64,000 nucleotides of DNA from Streptomyces sp. NRRL WC-3626 (GCF_000718785.1 NZ_JOCA01000011.1:62001-126000), one strand, 5' to 3'; positions 26,077 through 35,360 are shown, numbered from the stretch's first letter. Program-made: numbers and translations. Notes: generated by a model not told the origin, from the letters alone.

Positions 26077-28203
26077 ATGACGCGTGAACGGCGTGTCGCG
26101 CAGCTGGTCTGCGGGCGGCGGTCCAAGTGGCTGGTGCTCGGGTTGTGGATCGTGGTGCTGTTCTTCGTGGCGCCGTTCGCGCAGAAACTGGCCGGGGCCC
26201 AGGACAATGACGCCGCTTCCTGGTTGCCGGGGTCTGCCGAGTCGACGCAGGTGCTGCAGATCTCCGAGGATTTCCGGCCCGAGCAGATCCCCGCTGTCGT
26301 GGTGTACGCGCGGGACGGCGGGCTGACGGCGGCCGACCGCGAGCGGATCGACGAGGACGTGGCGCAGCTCATGCGGTTGAGCGACCACGGCATCCGCGGC
26401 GACGAGACCCGCGGCCCGGTCTTCGACCGCCGGACCGACCCGCGTGCCGCGCAGGTCCTGGTGCCGATCACGATGGACGAGCAGGGCTGGGAGCGGATCG
26501 GACCCGCGGTCGACTCCATCCGGGACGACGTCGGCGGGAGCGAGGGCGGCCTCGCCGTGCACATCACGGGCCCGGGCGGCACGTCGGCGGACTTCGCCGA
26601 GGCGTTCGAGGGGATCGACTCGACGCTGCTGCTGGCCGCGATGGGCGTCGTCGTGGTGATGCTGCTGATCACCTACCGCAGCCCGACCCTGCTGCTGGTG
26701 CCCCTGCTGTCGGTGATCTGTGCGCTGTTCACGGCGCAGGCCCTGATCTACTTCATGGCCGAGTACGGGGGTCTGACGGTGAACGGGCAGAGCGCCGGCA
26801 TCCTCACGGTGCTGGTCTTCGGCGCCGGCACCGACTACGGCCTGCTGCTGGTCGCCCGCTACCGGGAGGAGCTGCGCCGGCACGAGGACCGGCACGAGGC
26901 GATGGCGCTGGCCCTGCACCGCGCGGGCCCGGCCGTGCTGGCGTCCGGCGCGACCGTGGTGCTGAGCATGCTGGTGCTGCTGACCGCGGAGATGAACTCC
27001 ACCCGGGGTCTCGGCCCGGTCGCGGCGATCGGGGTCGCGGTGGCCCTGCTGGTCATGCTGACGCTGTTCCCGGCGCTGCTGGTCATCTGCGGGCGGTGGA
27101 TCTTCTGGCCGGTGATCCCGCGCCACGGCGCCCCCGACCCGGCCGAGCGGGGCGTGTGGGCCCGCACGGGCCGCCGTATCGCCCGCCGCCCCCGCATGGT
27201 GTGGGCCGTGACGGCGGCGGTGCTGGCGATCTGTTCGCTGGGGCTGATCCAGCTCCGCGCGGAGGGTATCGGCAACGCGGACGCGTTCACCGGGAAGCCG
27301 GACTCGATCACCGGGCAGGAGGTCTCCGCGCGGTACTTCCCGGCGGGCAGCGGCGATCCGCTGGTCGTCGTGAGCAACCGGGCGCAGGCCGAAGAGGTGG
27401 GGCGCGCGGTCGCCGGTACGGAGGGCGTCGTACCGGAGTCCCTCGGTCTGCCGCCGGGCACCAAGCCGTCGTTCGAGGGCAAGGTGCTGTTCGAGGCCAC
27501 CCTGGCCGCGCCGTCGGACAGCGAGGCGGCCAAGCAGACCGTGGAGCGGGTCCGTGACACCGTGCACGCGGTGCCGGACGCCGACGCGCAGGTGGGCGGC
27601 GGTACTGCGGCGCTGCTGGACATGGACGAGGCGACCACCCATGACAACGTGCTGATCATCCCGCTGGTGCTGGTGGTCGTCCTGCTGATCCTGTGTGCGC
27701 TGCTGCGCGCCCTGATCGCGCCGCTGCTGCTGACCGCGACGGTGATCCTGTCGTTCACGGCGGCGCTGGGCCTCAGCGCGCTGGCCTTCCGGCACATCTT
27801 CGACTACGCGGGCGAGTCGACGGACTTCCCGCTGTTCGTCTTCGTCTTCCTGGTGGCGCTGGGCATCGACTACAACATCTTCCTGACCACCCGCATCCGG
27901 GAGGAGGCGGCCCGCCAGGGCACCCGGCCGGGCGTGGTCACCGGACTCGCGGCCACGGGCGCCGTGATCACCTCGGCGGGTCTGGTCCTCGCGGGCACCT
28001 TCGCGGCCCTCGGCACCCTGCCCATGGTCGCCTTCGCCGAGATCGGTTTCGCGGTCGCCCTGGGCGTCCTGCTGGACACCTTCGTCGTACGGTCGGTACT
28101 GGTCACGTCCCTGTTCCTGGACGCGGGCCCCAGGGTGTGGTGGCCACACCGGCTGTCCCGCGAGAAACCCGTCGTCGCCGAGGCAGACCGGTCCGACCGT
28201 TGA
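26077..28203 (+). CDS. MMPL/RND family transporter (708 aa)
   Basis: Large exporter with 11-12 membrane helices in two halves, each preceded by a big extracytoplasmic loop: helix 1 SKWLVLGLWIVVLFFVAPFAQKL, loop to about residue 185, helices LLLAAMGVVVVMLLITYRSP, then SAGILTVLVFGAGTDYGLLLVARYREEL (conserved GxxxDY proton-relay motif). In the second half are NVLIIPLVLVVVLLILCALLRALI and FVFLVALGIDYNIFLTTRIREEA (GIDYN). The paired DY motifs are typical of MmpL-like lipid or drug exporters. Start ATG at 26077 behind GGAGG. No partner gene adjacent; substrate unknown. Confidence 0.9.
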   Translation: MTRERRVAQLVCGRRSKWLVLGLWIVVLFFVAPFAQKLAGAQDNDAASWLPGSAESTQVLQISEDFRPEQIPAVVVYARDGGLTAADRERIDEDVAQLMRLSDHGIRGDETRGPVFDRRTDPRAAQVLVPITMDEQGWERIGPAVDSIRDDVGGSEGGLAVHITGPGGTSADFAEAFEGIDSTLLLAAMGVVVVMLLITYRSPTLLLVPLLSVICALFTAQALIYFMAEYGGLTVNGQSAGILTVLVFGAGTDYGLLLVARYREELRRHEDRHEAMALALHRAGPAVLASGATVVLSMLVLLTAEMNSTRGLGPVAAIGVAVALLVMLTLFPALLVICGRWIFWPVIPRHGAPDPAERGVWARTGRRIARRPRMVWAVTAAVLAICSLGLIQLRAEGIGNADAFTGKPDSITGQEVSARYFPAGSGDPLVVVSNRAQAEEVGRAVAGTEGVVPESLGLPPGTKPSFEGKVLFEATLAAPSDSEAAKQTVERVRDTVHAVPDADAQVGGGTAALLDMDEATTHDNVLIIPLVLVVVLLILCALLRALIAPLLLTATVILSFTAALGLSALAFRHIFDYAGESTDFPLFVFVFLVALGIDYNIFLTTRIREEAARQGTRPGVVTGLAATGAVITSAGLVLAGTFAALGTLPMVAFAEIGFAVALGVLLDTFVVRSVLVTSLFLDAGPRVWWPHRLSREKPVVAEADRSDR

Positions 28204-28278
28204 GGGCGCGGGCACACCGCCCAGGGCCACGAACACCCGGCCACACCAGACGTCCCGCGAGGAACCCCGGCCCCGGCG

Positions 28279-29697
28279 TCAGCCGGTTCGGCGGATGAGG
28301 GCCAGGTACATCGCGTCGGTGCCGTGTACATGAGGCCACAGCTGTACGTCGGGGCCCTCGCCCAGGTCCGGTACTCCGGGCAGCAGCGGGCGGGCGTCGA
28401 TCAGTTCGGCGTCCGGGAACTGCTTGAGCAGGTCACCGACGACGGCCCGGGTCTCCGCGAGGTGCGGGGAGCAGGTGGCGTAGCCGACGACACCGCCGGC
28501 CCGTACGGACTCCAGCGCGGTGCGCAGCAGCCCGCGCTGGAGCGGGGCGAAGCCGTCCAGGTCCTCGGGGCGGCGCCGCCAGCGGGCCTCGGGACGGCGG
28601 CGCAGGGCGCCCAGGCCGGTGCACGGCACGTCGACCAGGACCCGGTCGAAGCTGCCGGGCCGCCACGGCGGGCGCGTCCCGTCGGCGGCGACGACCTGGT
28701 ACGGCCCCGGGTTCCCGGCGAGCGCCTTGGCGACCAGCCCGGCCCGGTGCGGCTGCTTCTCGGAGGCGAGCAGCACCGCGCCCCGCTCGGCGGCGAGCGC
28801 CCCGAGCAGCGCGGCCTTCCCGCCCGGTCCGGCGCAGCCGTCCAGCCACATCCGGTCGGGGCCCTCGACGGGCGCGTTGGCGAGGGCGAGCGCGACGAGC
28901 TGGCTGCCCTCGTCCTGCACACCCGCCCGGCCCTCCGCGACCGCCGTGATGGCGCCCGGCTCCCCGCCCTCGGTGAGCCGTACCGCGTACGGCGACCAGC
29001 GGCCGGGTACGGCTGCCTCCTCGTCGAGCAGTTCGGTGGTCGTCGCCCGTCCGGGGCGGGCGACCAGGGTCACCTCGGGGCGGTCGTTGTCGGCCTTGAG
29101 CAGTTCCTCGATACCGGTCCGGCCGCCGCCGAGGGAGTCCCACAGCGCGGAGACGACCCAGCGGGGGTGCGAGTGCACGACGGCGAGGTGGTCCTCGGGG
29201 TCCTCGTCATAGGCCGGTGCGACCCGCTCCAGCCAGCCGTCGAGGTCGTCCTGGGCGATCTTCCGCAGCACGGCGTTGACGAACTTGGCGCGGCCGTCGC
29301 CGAGCACCACCCGGGCCAGCTCCACGGTGGCGGACACGGCCGCGTGCGTCGGGATCCGCGTGCCGAGCAGCTGGTGCGCGCCGAGGTTCAGCACGTCCAG
29401 CACCGGCGGGTCCACCTCCCGCAGCGGCCGGTCGACGCAGGCGGCGACGACCGCGTCGTACGTCCCCTGACGGCGCAGGGTGCCGTAGACCAGCTCGGTC
29501 GCCAGCGCCGCGTCGCGTGCGTCGAAGTCGTCGTTCTCGCGCGCCTTGCGCAGCAGCGGGGGCAGGACGAGGTTGGCGTACGCGTCCCGCTCGTCGACGG
29601 CCCGCAGGGCCTCGAAGGCGAGGATGCGGACGGGGTCCTTCTGGGGCCGGCGGTAGGGCTTGGCGGGCTTGCGGGGCCGACGGGGCTGGTCGCTCAC
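28279..29697 (-). CDS. rsmB: 16S rRNA (cytosine-967-C5)-methyltransferase
   Basis: The N-terminal NusB-like RNA-binding domain (about residues 20-165, PVRILAFEALRAVDERDAYANLVLP) and the C-terminal Rossmann methyltransferase with the SAM motif DGCAGPGGKAALLGAL, active-site DVPCTGLGALRRRPEARW and the second Cys in GYATCSPHLAETR are all visible. 472 aa fits actinobacterial RsmB. GTG start. It follows fmt by 67 bp on the same strand and probably shares its transcript. Confidence 0.94.
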   Translation of the reverse strand: MSDQPRRPRKPAKPYRRPQKDPVRILAFEALRAVDERDAYANLVLPPLLRKARENDDFDARDAALATELVYGTLRRQGTYDAVVAACVDRPLREVDPPVLDVLNLGAHQLLGTRIPTHAAVSATVELARVVLGDGRAKFVNAVLRKIAQDDLDGWLERVAPAYDEDPEDHLAVVHSHPRWVVSALWDSLGGGRTGIEELLKADNDRPEVTLVARPGRATTTELLDEEAAVPGRWSPYAVRLTEGGEPGAITAVAEGRAGVQDEGSQLVALALANAPVEGPDRMWLDGCAGPGGKAALLGALAAERGAVLLASEKQPHRAGLVAKALAGNPGPYQVVAADGTRPPWRPGSFDRVLVDVPCTGLGALRRRPEARWRRRPEDLDGFAPLQRGLLRTALESVRAGGVVGYATCSPHLAETRAVVGDLLKQFPDAELIDARPLLPGVPDLGEGPDVQLWPHVHGTDAMYLALIRRTG

Positions 29698-29764
29698 GAA
29701 AAAGGTGCTCCGGATGTGGGGTGAAGTGCGCGGTCCAGCCTACGTCGTGGAGGTCGCGGCGGCG

Positions 29765-30697
29765 TCAGGCGCCGACGGACTCCCCCGCCGTGATGCGTAC
29801 CCCGCGCGCCCAGTCCGCCGCACGCATCGGCTTCTTGCCCTGGGGCTGCACCCACAGCAGCTCCACGGCGTAAGAGCCGGTGCCCGCGTACACGTTGTTC
29901 TTGCCGGCGGACAGCTGCCCGGGCGCGAGGTCGGTCATGGCGGGTACGGGCGCGGCCTGGACGATCTTCAGCCGCTCGCCCCGGAAGGTGGTCCAGGCGC
30001 CGGGCGCGGGGGTACAGCCGCGCACCACGCGGTCGACGCGCAGCGCCGGGGTGTTCCAGTCGACGTGGGCGTCCTCGACGGTGACCTTGGGGGCGAGGCT
30101 GATGCCGTCCGCGGGCTGCGGTACGGCCGTCAGGGTGCCGTCCTCGACGCCGTCCATGGTGGCGGCGAGCAGCCCGGCACCGGCGAAGGCGAGCCGGGTG
30201 AGCAGATCGCCGCTGGTGTCGGTGGGGCGGACGGCCTCGGTGACGGTGCCGTAGACGGGGCCGGAGTCGAGGCCCTCCTCGATGAGGAAGGTGGCGGCAC
30301 CGGTGATCTCGTCGCCGGCCATGATCGCGTGCTGCACGGGGGCCGCGCCGCGCCAGGCGGGCAGCAGCGAGAAGTGCAGGTTGACCCAGCCGCGGGCGGG
30401 GATGTCCAGGGCGGCCTTCGGGAGGAGGGCGCCGTAGGCGACGACGGGGCAGCAGTCGGGGGCGATCTCCTTGAGCCGTTCCAGGAACTCGGGGTCCCTG
30501 GGCCGGGCGGGCTTCAGCACCTCGATCCCGGCCTCCTCCGCGCGCTCGGCGACGGGTGAGGCGACCAGCCTGCGTCCGCGTCCGGCGGGCGCGTCGGGCC
30601 GGGTGACGACGGCGGCGACCTCGTGCCGCCCGGAGGCGAGAAGAGCGTCCAGTGCGGGAACGGCGACCTCGGGGGTACCGGCGAAGACGAGCTTCAT
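29765..30697 (-). CDS. fmt: Methionyl-tRNA formyltransferase
   Basis: Formylates initiator Met-tRNA using 10-formyltetrahydrofolate. 310 aa: [20 protein letters not shown] at the N-terminus, folate-site [46 protein letters not shown] (His and Asp of the transfer site in the SLLPxxRG region), C-terminal OB-like tRNA-binding domain from about 205. The start at 30697 matches the family. The 332-bp gap upstream (30698-31029) is the divergent control region with the HTH gene; it holds the palindrome at 30956 and no supported gene. Confidence 0.96.
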   Translation of the reverse strand: MKLVFAGTPEVAVPALDALLASGRHEVAAVVTRPDAPAGRGRRLVASPVAERAEEAGIEVLKPARPRDPEFLERLKEIAPDCCPVVAYGALLPKAALDIPARGWVNLHFSLLPAWRGAAPVQHAIMAGDEITGAATFLIEEGLDSGPVYGTVTEAVRPTDTSGDLLTRLAFAGAGLLAATMDGVEDGTLTAVPQPADGISLAPKVTVEDAHVDWNTPALRVDRVVRGCTPAPGAWTTFRGERLKIVQAAPVPAMTDLAPGQLSAGKNNVYAGTGSYAVELLWVQPQGKKPMRAADWARGVRITAGESVGA

Positions 30698-30955
30698 GGG
30701 GTGCGGAGGGCCTCTCGGGCGGGAACGGACAAGGGCGGCGCACCAGTCTATGGCGCGGAGCGCGAACCCCCCATGCGGGGCGAGCCGCCGCCGGCGAGGC
30801 ACCCCGGCGGCGGACGTCCACTTCCCGGCGTACGGGAAACGGACGGTGCGCGGGCGGGAGGAGACGCCGAGGCCGAAGGGCGGGGCACACCTCCGCCGGG
30901 GGCGTACGCACAAGCTCCCGCGCCCCTCCCCGTGACCCGCGAAGCGGCCACGCGT

Positions 30956-30976
30956 TGGTCAAGAAAGAGTTGACCA
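30956..30976. promoter_or_regulatory. Palindrome TGGTCAA-N7-TTGACCA upstream of an HTH gene
   Basis: Perfect 7-bp arms TGGTCAA (30956-30962) and TTGACCA (30970-30976) around GAAAGAG. It lies 54 bp before the start at 31030 and the right arm could double as a -35 element. A plausible operator, perhaps for the HTH protein encoded next to it. Confidence 0.45.
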
Positions 30977-31029
30977 CCGGGCCCCGCCGAGGGCCCGATC
31001 CCTCCAACGCCGGTTCGAGAGGCTTGTTC

Positions 31030-31575
31030 ATGGCCGACCATGCAACCCACGACGCCCAGGCTCGGGCCAGCCTGCACCTGCTGGTGCGGGACATCGAGCG
31101 GGTCCGCCGGCAGGTGGACGCGCTGCGCACCCTCACCGCCCAGCTGGGCAACGTCTACCGCCCGCGCCGCTCCGGCCCCTCCACGGGCTTCGTCGTCTAC
31201 GGACGCGCCCCCGCCCCCACGGTCCGGCTCGCCCAGGAGCTGCGGGACAGTGTCGAGACCCTGGTCACGGCGGCCGTGGACTTCGACCGCTCCCTGGGGT
31301 TCTCGTGGGACGCCGTGGGCTCCGCGCTCGGCGTCACCAAGCAGGCGGTCCACCGCCGCTACGGCGCCCGCCGTGCCGCCGCCGCCCAGGCCGCGCCGGC
31401 CGCCGAGGCCACCCCGGAGACGCCGACCACGCGCCCGGTCAATGTGGGCGCCGGCGTCACCACGGTGCCGACGGTCCCCGCCGCCCGCTCCATGCCGACC
31501 CAGCCCACGGCCGGCAGCCCGGCCCTTCGCGACGACCCCCGCCCGACGGCCTTCCCCGCCCCGCGCAACGGCTGA
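31030..31575 (+). CDS. Conserved actinobacterial protein with C-terminal helix-turn-helix (181 aa)
   Basis: I do not recognise a named family. An N-terminal helical region ([30 protein letters not shown], coiled-coil-like, residues 11-40) is followed by a basic patch (YRPRRSGP) and a clear helix-turn-helix at about residues 92-112 ([21 protein letters not shown]). The tail (113-181) is Ala/Pro/Thr-rich and probably disordered. The HTH suggests DNA binding. ATG at 31030; divergent from fmt with a palindrome between. Possible autoregulator. Confidence 0.7.
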   Translation: MADHATHDAQARASLHLLVRDIERVRRQVDALRTLTAQLGNVYRPRRSGPSTGFVVYGRAPAPTVRLAQELRDSVETLVTAAVDFDRSLGFSWDAVGSALGVTKQAVHRRYGARRAAAAQAAPAAEATPETPTTRPVNVGAGVTTVPTVPAARSMPTQPTAGSPALRDDPRPTAFPAPRNG

Positions 31576-31581
31576 ACCCGG

Positions 31582-31620
31582 CCGCGCCCTCCCGGACGCA
31601 CCGCCCCCGGGAGGGCGCGG
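31582..31620. terminator. Perfect 14-bp stem-loop between convergent genes
   Basis: CCGCGCCCTCCCGG (31582-31595) pairs with CCGGGAGGGCGCGG (31607-31620) around 11 nt. It lies between the HTH gene and priA, which converge, so it may serve both. No T-run. Confidence 0.75.
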
Positions 31621-31635
31621 CACGTCCCGGCCCGG

Positions 31636-33783
31636 TCAGCCGATGTCGGGGGGGTCGACGCGGACCCAGACGGGAGTGCTGCCGCCGCGGGCCATGCGGG
31701 CCGCCTGGGCGGACTTCAGCGCGGCGGTCAGCGCGGCGCCGTTCCCGGGCGGCACCCGGACCAGCGCCCGGTCCCACTGCTCGCCGGGGGGCGGTGTACC
31801 CGGCCGGCGGGGTCGGCCCGGCGGTGCGGCCGGCACGGGTACCGGGCCCAGGATCTCCGCCTGCGGGGGCAGCTCCACCGCGCGCAGGAACTCGGCGACC
31901 GCCTCCCCCGGCCCGGACAGCGCCGCCATCCGTGACACCGGCGGGAATCCCAGTTCGCTCCGCTCGGCCAGTTCCCGCACCGCGTGCCCGACCGGGTCCC
32001 AGCGGACCAGTGCCTGTACGGGCCGCAGGGTCGGCTCGGCGACCACGACCACCGTGCCGCCCGCGGACTGCGGCCGGACCAGCGCCGCCGCGCCGGTCCA
32101 GCGGCGCAGCGCGTCCTCCCCGGCCCGCAGATCGGGCCGGTTCAGCATGGCCCACCCGTCCAGCAGCAGCGCGGCCGCGTAGCCGCCCTCGGCGACCGGC
32201 TCCGCTCCGGGTGTGCTCACCACCAGCGCGGGTGTCCCCGGCACGGTGTCCAGCACGTGTTCGCGCCCCGAGGTCCGTACCGGAACCGCGGGGAAGGCCC
32301 GGCCCAGCTCCTCGGCGGTCCGCCGCGCCCCCACCACCTGGGCGCGCAGCCGGAACCCGCCGCACTCCGGACAGTGCCAGCCGCTCTCCGCACGGCCGCA
32401 CCAGTCGCACCGCAGATCGTCGGACCCCTGGGCCTGGAGCGGCCCGGAGCAGTTCACACACCGGGCGGGGGCTCGGCAGGTCGCGCACGCCATCCGCGGC
32501 ACATAGCCCCGGCGGGGCACCTGGACGAGCACCGGCCCGTGCCGCAGTCCCTCCCGGGCGGTCTGCCAGGCGAGGCTCGGCAGCCGTGCCGCCCGCGCGG
32601 CCTCGTCGCGTGCGAGGTCCTGGTCGCCCACGGTCCGTACCAGCGGCGCGGCGGCCCGCACCCGCTCCCGGCCGGCGACCAGCGGTCCGGCCCAGCCGGT
32701 CTCCACCAGCTGGGCGGCCTCCACGGTGCAGCTCCAACCGCCCAGCAGGAAGCCGCATCCGTCCTGGGCCGCCCGCAGCAGTGCCACCTCGCGGGCGTGC
32801 GGCTGCGGGGCGTGCTGCTCGCTGTGGCTGTCGTCGCCGTCGTCCCAGACGGCGACGAGTCCGAGGTCCCGCACCGGGGCGAACATCGCCGCCCGGGTCC
32901 CGATGACGGCCCGTACGGAGCCCCGCCGTACGGCGAGCCACTGCGCGTACCGCTTCTCCGGTCCGGCGTCGGCGGTGAGCACCGCGTGCCGTCCCTTGCC
33001 CAGCAGGGCGGTGAGGGCCGCGTCGACGCGGGCGACGGACCGTCCGTCCGGCAGGACGGCCAGCGCGCCGCGCCCGGAGGCGAGGGTCGCGGCGACGGCC
33101 CGCGCCAGCTCCTCGCTCCACAGCGGCCCCGGCAGCGCGTTCCACACGGCCCGGGGGGCGCCGCCGGCGGCCAGTGCCTCCAGGAACCCGGGTCCGCGCT
33201 CGTACCGCTCCCAGGAGCCGGGTACGGGCGCCGGGGGCGGTGGCAGCGGGTCGGGCGAGGGCCGCCCCTCGGCGCGGGCGTTGCGCGGCGGCACGGCGAG
33301 CTGGAGTACGTCGGCGAGGCTGCCCGCGTACCGGTCGGCGACCGCGCGGGCGAGGCCCAGCAGTTCCTCCCCGAGCACCGGCTCGGGCGAGACGACCTGC
33401 GCCAGCGCCGCCAGCGGCCCCGAGTAGTCGGACTCGGCGAGCCGCTCGACGAGGAACCCGTCGATCAGACCGCCGCCCTCGCGCCGTCCCTCGCGCACCC
33501 GGTGCCGTCCGGCGCCGAAGCGCACCCGCACCCGCACCCCCGGCTGTGCGTCGGCGTCGAGTTCCTCGGGCACGGCGTAGTCGAAGTAGCGGTCGAGGTG
33601 GAGCACGCCCTTGTCGACGAGGACACGGGCGACGGGCAGTTCCCTGGCGAGCGCCGCGCCCCGCCAGGTACGCGGTTTGGCCCGGGGGGCCTTGGCCTTG
33701 CGCACGCTCTCCCGGATGAGCGCGAGCTGCTCCGGCGGCGCGCCCTCCGCGCCGCCCTCCTGCTGACCGTCCTCGCTGCTCAC
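31636..33783 (-). CDS. priA: Primosomal protein PriA, helicase motifs degenerate (715 aa)
   Basis: Replication-restart protein. The N-terminal DNA-binding domain (VARVLVDKGVLHLDRYFDYAVPEEL, about residues 50-75) and the zinc-binding module (CATCRAPARCVNC ... CDWCGRAESGWHCPECGG) are well conserved. In the helicase core the Walker A is missing: the expected GxTGSGKT place reads ALAVLPDGRSVARVDAAL, and the DEEH box reads VWDDGDDSHSEQ. This loss is known for actinobacterial PriA, which is annotated as probably non-helicase. Start taken as GTG at 33781-33783 (VSSEDGQQ); GTG at 33807 has no ribosome site. Confidence 0.88.
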   Translation of the reverse strand: MSSEDGQQEGGAEGAPPEQLALIRESVRKAKAPRAKPRTWRGAALARELPVARVLVDKGVLHLDRYFDYAVPEELDADAQPGVRVRVRFGAGRHRVREGRREGGGLIDGFLVERLAESDYSGPLAALAQVVSPEPVLGEELLGLARAVADRYAGSLADVLQLAVPPRNARAEGRPSPDPLPPPPAPVPGSWERYERGPGFLEALAAGGAPRAVWNALPGPLWSEELARAVAATLASGRGALAVLPDGRSVARVDAALTALLGKGRHAVLTADAGPEKRYAQWLAVRRGSVRAVIGTRAAMFAPVRDLGLVAVWDDGDDSHSEQHAPQPHAREVALLRAAQDGCGFLLGGWSCTVEAAQLVETGWAGPLVAGRERVRAAAPLVRTVGDQDLARDEAARAARLPSLAWQTAREGLRHGPVLVQVPRRGYVPRMACATCRAPARCVNCSGPLQAQGSDDLRCDWCGRAESGWHCPECGGFRLRAQVVGARRTAEELGRAFPAVPVRTSGREHVLDTVPGTPALVVSTPGAEPVAEGGYAAALLLDGWAMLNRPDLRAGEDALRRWTGAAALVRPQSAGGTVVVVAEPTLRPVQALVRWDPVGHAVRELAERSELGFPPVSRMAALSGPGEAVAEFLRAVELPPQAEILGPVPVPAAPPGRPRRPGTPPPGEQWDRALVRVPPGNGAALTAALKSAQAARMARGGSTPVWVRVDPPDIG

Positions 33784-33823
33784 GCCTGCATTCTTACCAA
33801 ACGGCACTGACAGCGACGCCCGG

Positions 33824-33840
33824 CCCGAGATCGGCTCGGG
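33824..33840 (-). terminator. Stem-loop at the 3' end of the tRNA-like RNA
   Basis: CCCGAG-CCGAT-CTCGGG on the minus strand, a perfect 6-bp hairpin directly after the tRNA-like RNA and about 40 bp before priA. Its first CCC also pairs in the outer stem of the RNA, so the two helices compete. No T-run; termination is plausible only. Confidence 0.45.
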
Positions 33841-33955
33841 TACGGATCACATACGCCCGGAGGCGCTTTCTGCCTTGGGCCGCTCGGCCATACCGGTCCA
33901 GGACCGGCAGCAGGATTCGAACCTGCGAGGGGTTGACCCGGAAGTATCCGTGCCC
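33838..33955 (-). ncRNA. Circularly permuted tRNA-like RNA (YrlA/Y-RNA-like candidate)
   Basis: On the minus strand the order is: outer stem 5' strand GGGCACGGAT (33955-33946), a small variable-arm-like GGGTCAACCC, T-arm GCAGG-TTCGAAT-CCTGC (33926-33910), TGCCGGTCC then T then GGACCGGTA (33909-33891, nine bases that fold back as an acceptor stem closed at the tip), D-arm GCC-GAGCGGCCCAA-GGC (33888-33872), hairpin GCGCC-TCCG-GGCGT, and outer 3' strand ATCCGTACCC (33847-33838), pairing 9 of 10 with the 5' strand. T-arm before D-arm is a permuted tRNA, as in the tRNA-mimic domain of bacterial Y RNAs. No anticodon arm is recognisable. The closest tRNA by sequence is serine type. The -10-like TACGCT near 33990 could drive it. 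Confidence 0.75.
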
Positions 33956-34048
33956 GTCGCACCGGGCCGTGACGTCGCCGCGTGCCCAGCGTAGGACTCT
34001 CCCGCACAGGGTGCGCGGGATTTCGCGATGGTCTACGGCGGCACGCGC

Positions 34049-34088
34049 CGAGGCCCGGCACGCCCCGTCGGGGGTGTGCCGGGCCTCG
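34049..34088 (-). terminator. metK terminator
   Basis: Perfect 13-bp stem CGAGGCCCGGCAC (34049-34061) and GTGCCGGGCCTCG (34076-34088) 22 bp after the metK stop. Very stable, with no T-run, as is normal here. It separates metK from the tRNA-like RNA and priA. The gap 33784-34110 otherwise holds only that RNA. Confidence 0.8.
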
Positions 34089-34110
34089 GGGTGACGCGGG
34101 GTGCCCGGGA

Positions 34111-35319
34111 CTAGGCTCCGGCGGCCTTGCGCAGGGCGTCCACGCGGTCGGTGCGCTCCCAGGTGAAGTCGGGCAGCTCACGGCCGAAGTGGCCGTAGGC
34201 GGCGGTCTGGGCGTAGATCGGGCGCAGCAGGTCGAGGTCGCGGATGATCGCGGCCGGGCGGAGGTCGAAGACCTCGTCGATGGCACGCTCGATCTTCTCG
34301 GTCTCCACCTTGGCGGTACCGAAGGTCTCGACGAACAGACCGACCGGCTCCGCCTTGCCGATGGCGTACGCCACCTGGACCTCGCAGCGGGCGGCGAGGC
34401 CGGCCGCCACCACGTTCTTGGCGACCCAGCGCATCGCGTACGCCGCCGAGCGGTCGACCTTGGACGGGTCCTTGCCGGAGAAGGCACCGCCGCCGTGGCG
34501 GGCCATGCCGCCGTAGGTGTCGATGATGATCTTGCGGCCGGTGAGGCCGGCGTCGCCCATCGGGCCGCCGATCTCGAAGCGGCCGGTCGGGTTGACCAGC
34601 AGCCGGTACTTCTCGGTGTCGAGCTTGATGCCCTCGTCCAGGAGCGCCTTCAGCTCCGGCTCCACGACGAACTCGCGGATGTCGGGGGCGAGCAGCGACT
34701 CGAGGTCGATGTCGGAGGCGTGCTGGGAGGAGACGACGACGGTGTCCAGGCGGACCGCCTTGTCGCCGTCGTACTCGATGGTGACCTGGGTCTTGCCGTC
34801 CGGGCGCAGGTAGGGGATGGTCCCGTTCTTGCGCACGTCGGAGAGGCGCTTGGACAGGCGGTGGGCGAGGAAGACGGGCAGCGGCATCAGCGTCGGCGTC
34901 TCGTCCGTCGCGTAGCCGAACATCAGGCCCTGGTCACCGGCGCCCTGCCGGTCCAGTTCGTCGTCGTCGCCCTCGACGCGGGCCTCGTAGGCGGCGTCGA
35001 CACCCTGCGCGATGTCCGGGGACTGCGCGCCGATGGACACCGAGACGCCGCAGGAGGCGCCGTCGAAGCCCTTCTTCGAGGAGTCGTAGCCGATCTCCAG
35101 GATCTTGTTGCGCACCAGCGTCGCGATGTCCGCGTACGTCTTGGTGGTGACCTCGCCGGCCACGTGCACCAGGCCGGTGGTGATCAGGGTCTCGACAGCG
35201 ACCCGGGAGGTGGGGTCCTCGCGGAGGAGCGCGTCGAGAATGGTGTCGCTGATCTGGTCAGCGATCTTGTCGGGGTGACCCTCGGTCACGGACTCCGAGG
35301 TGAACAGACGACGGGACAC
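34111..35319 (-). CDS. metK: S-adenosylmethionine synthase
   Basis: Makes SAM from methionine and ATP. 402 aa, full length: [20 protein letters not shown] (ATP/Mg His and Asp), [16 protein letters not shown], and the P-loop-like [20 protein letters not shown] are all intact. Start is GTG at 35317-35319 with AGGGAG 7 nt upstream; earlier in-frame codons would read through the leader. The 238-bp leader has a 9-bp hairpin (35361-35369 with 35384-35392) and a -10-like TAAACT at 35404-35399; I found no known SAM riboswitch. Confidence 0.97.
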   Translation of the reverse strand: MSRRLFTSESVTEGHPDKIADQISDTILDALLREDPTSRVAVETLITTGLVHVAGEVTTKTYADIATLVRNKILEIGYDSSKKGFDGASCGVSVSIGAQSPDIAQGVDAAYEARVEGDDDELDRQGAGDQGLMFGYATDETPTLMPLPVFLAHRLSKRLSDVRKNGTIPYLRPDGKTQVTIEYDGDKAVRLDTVVVSSQHASDIDLESLLAPDIREFVVEPELKALLDEGIKLDTEKYRLLVNPTGRFEIGGPMGDAGLTGRKIIIDTYGGMARHGGGAFSGKDPSKVDRSAAYAMRWVAKNVVAAGLAARCEVQVAYAIGKAEPVGLFVETFGTAKVETEKIERAIDEVFDLRPAAIIRDLDLLRPIYAQTAAYGHFGRELPDFTWERTDRVDALRKAAGA

Positions 35320-35360
35320 AACGCTCCCTGGGGTTGCAGCGGCTGCTGGCTGATCATTGG

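Noticed and set aside
33837..33930. Ordinary tRNA-Ser gene next to metK
   Set aside because: D-arm and T-arm resemble serine tRNA, but the T-arm lies 5' of the D-arm, no anticodon stem can be built, and the two acceptor strands are joined by one base.
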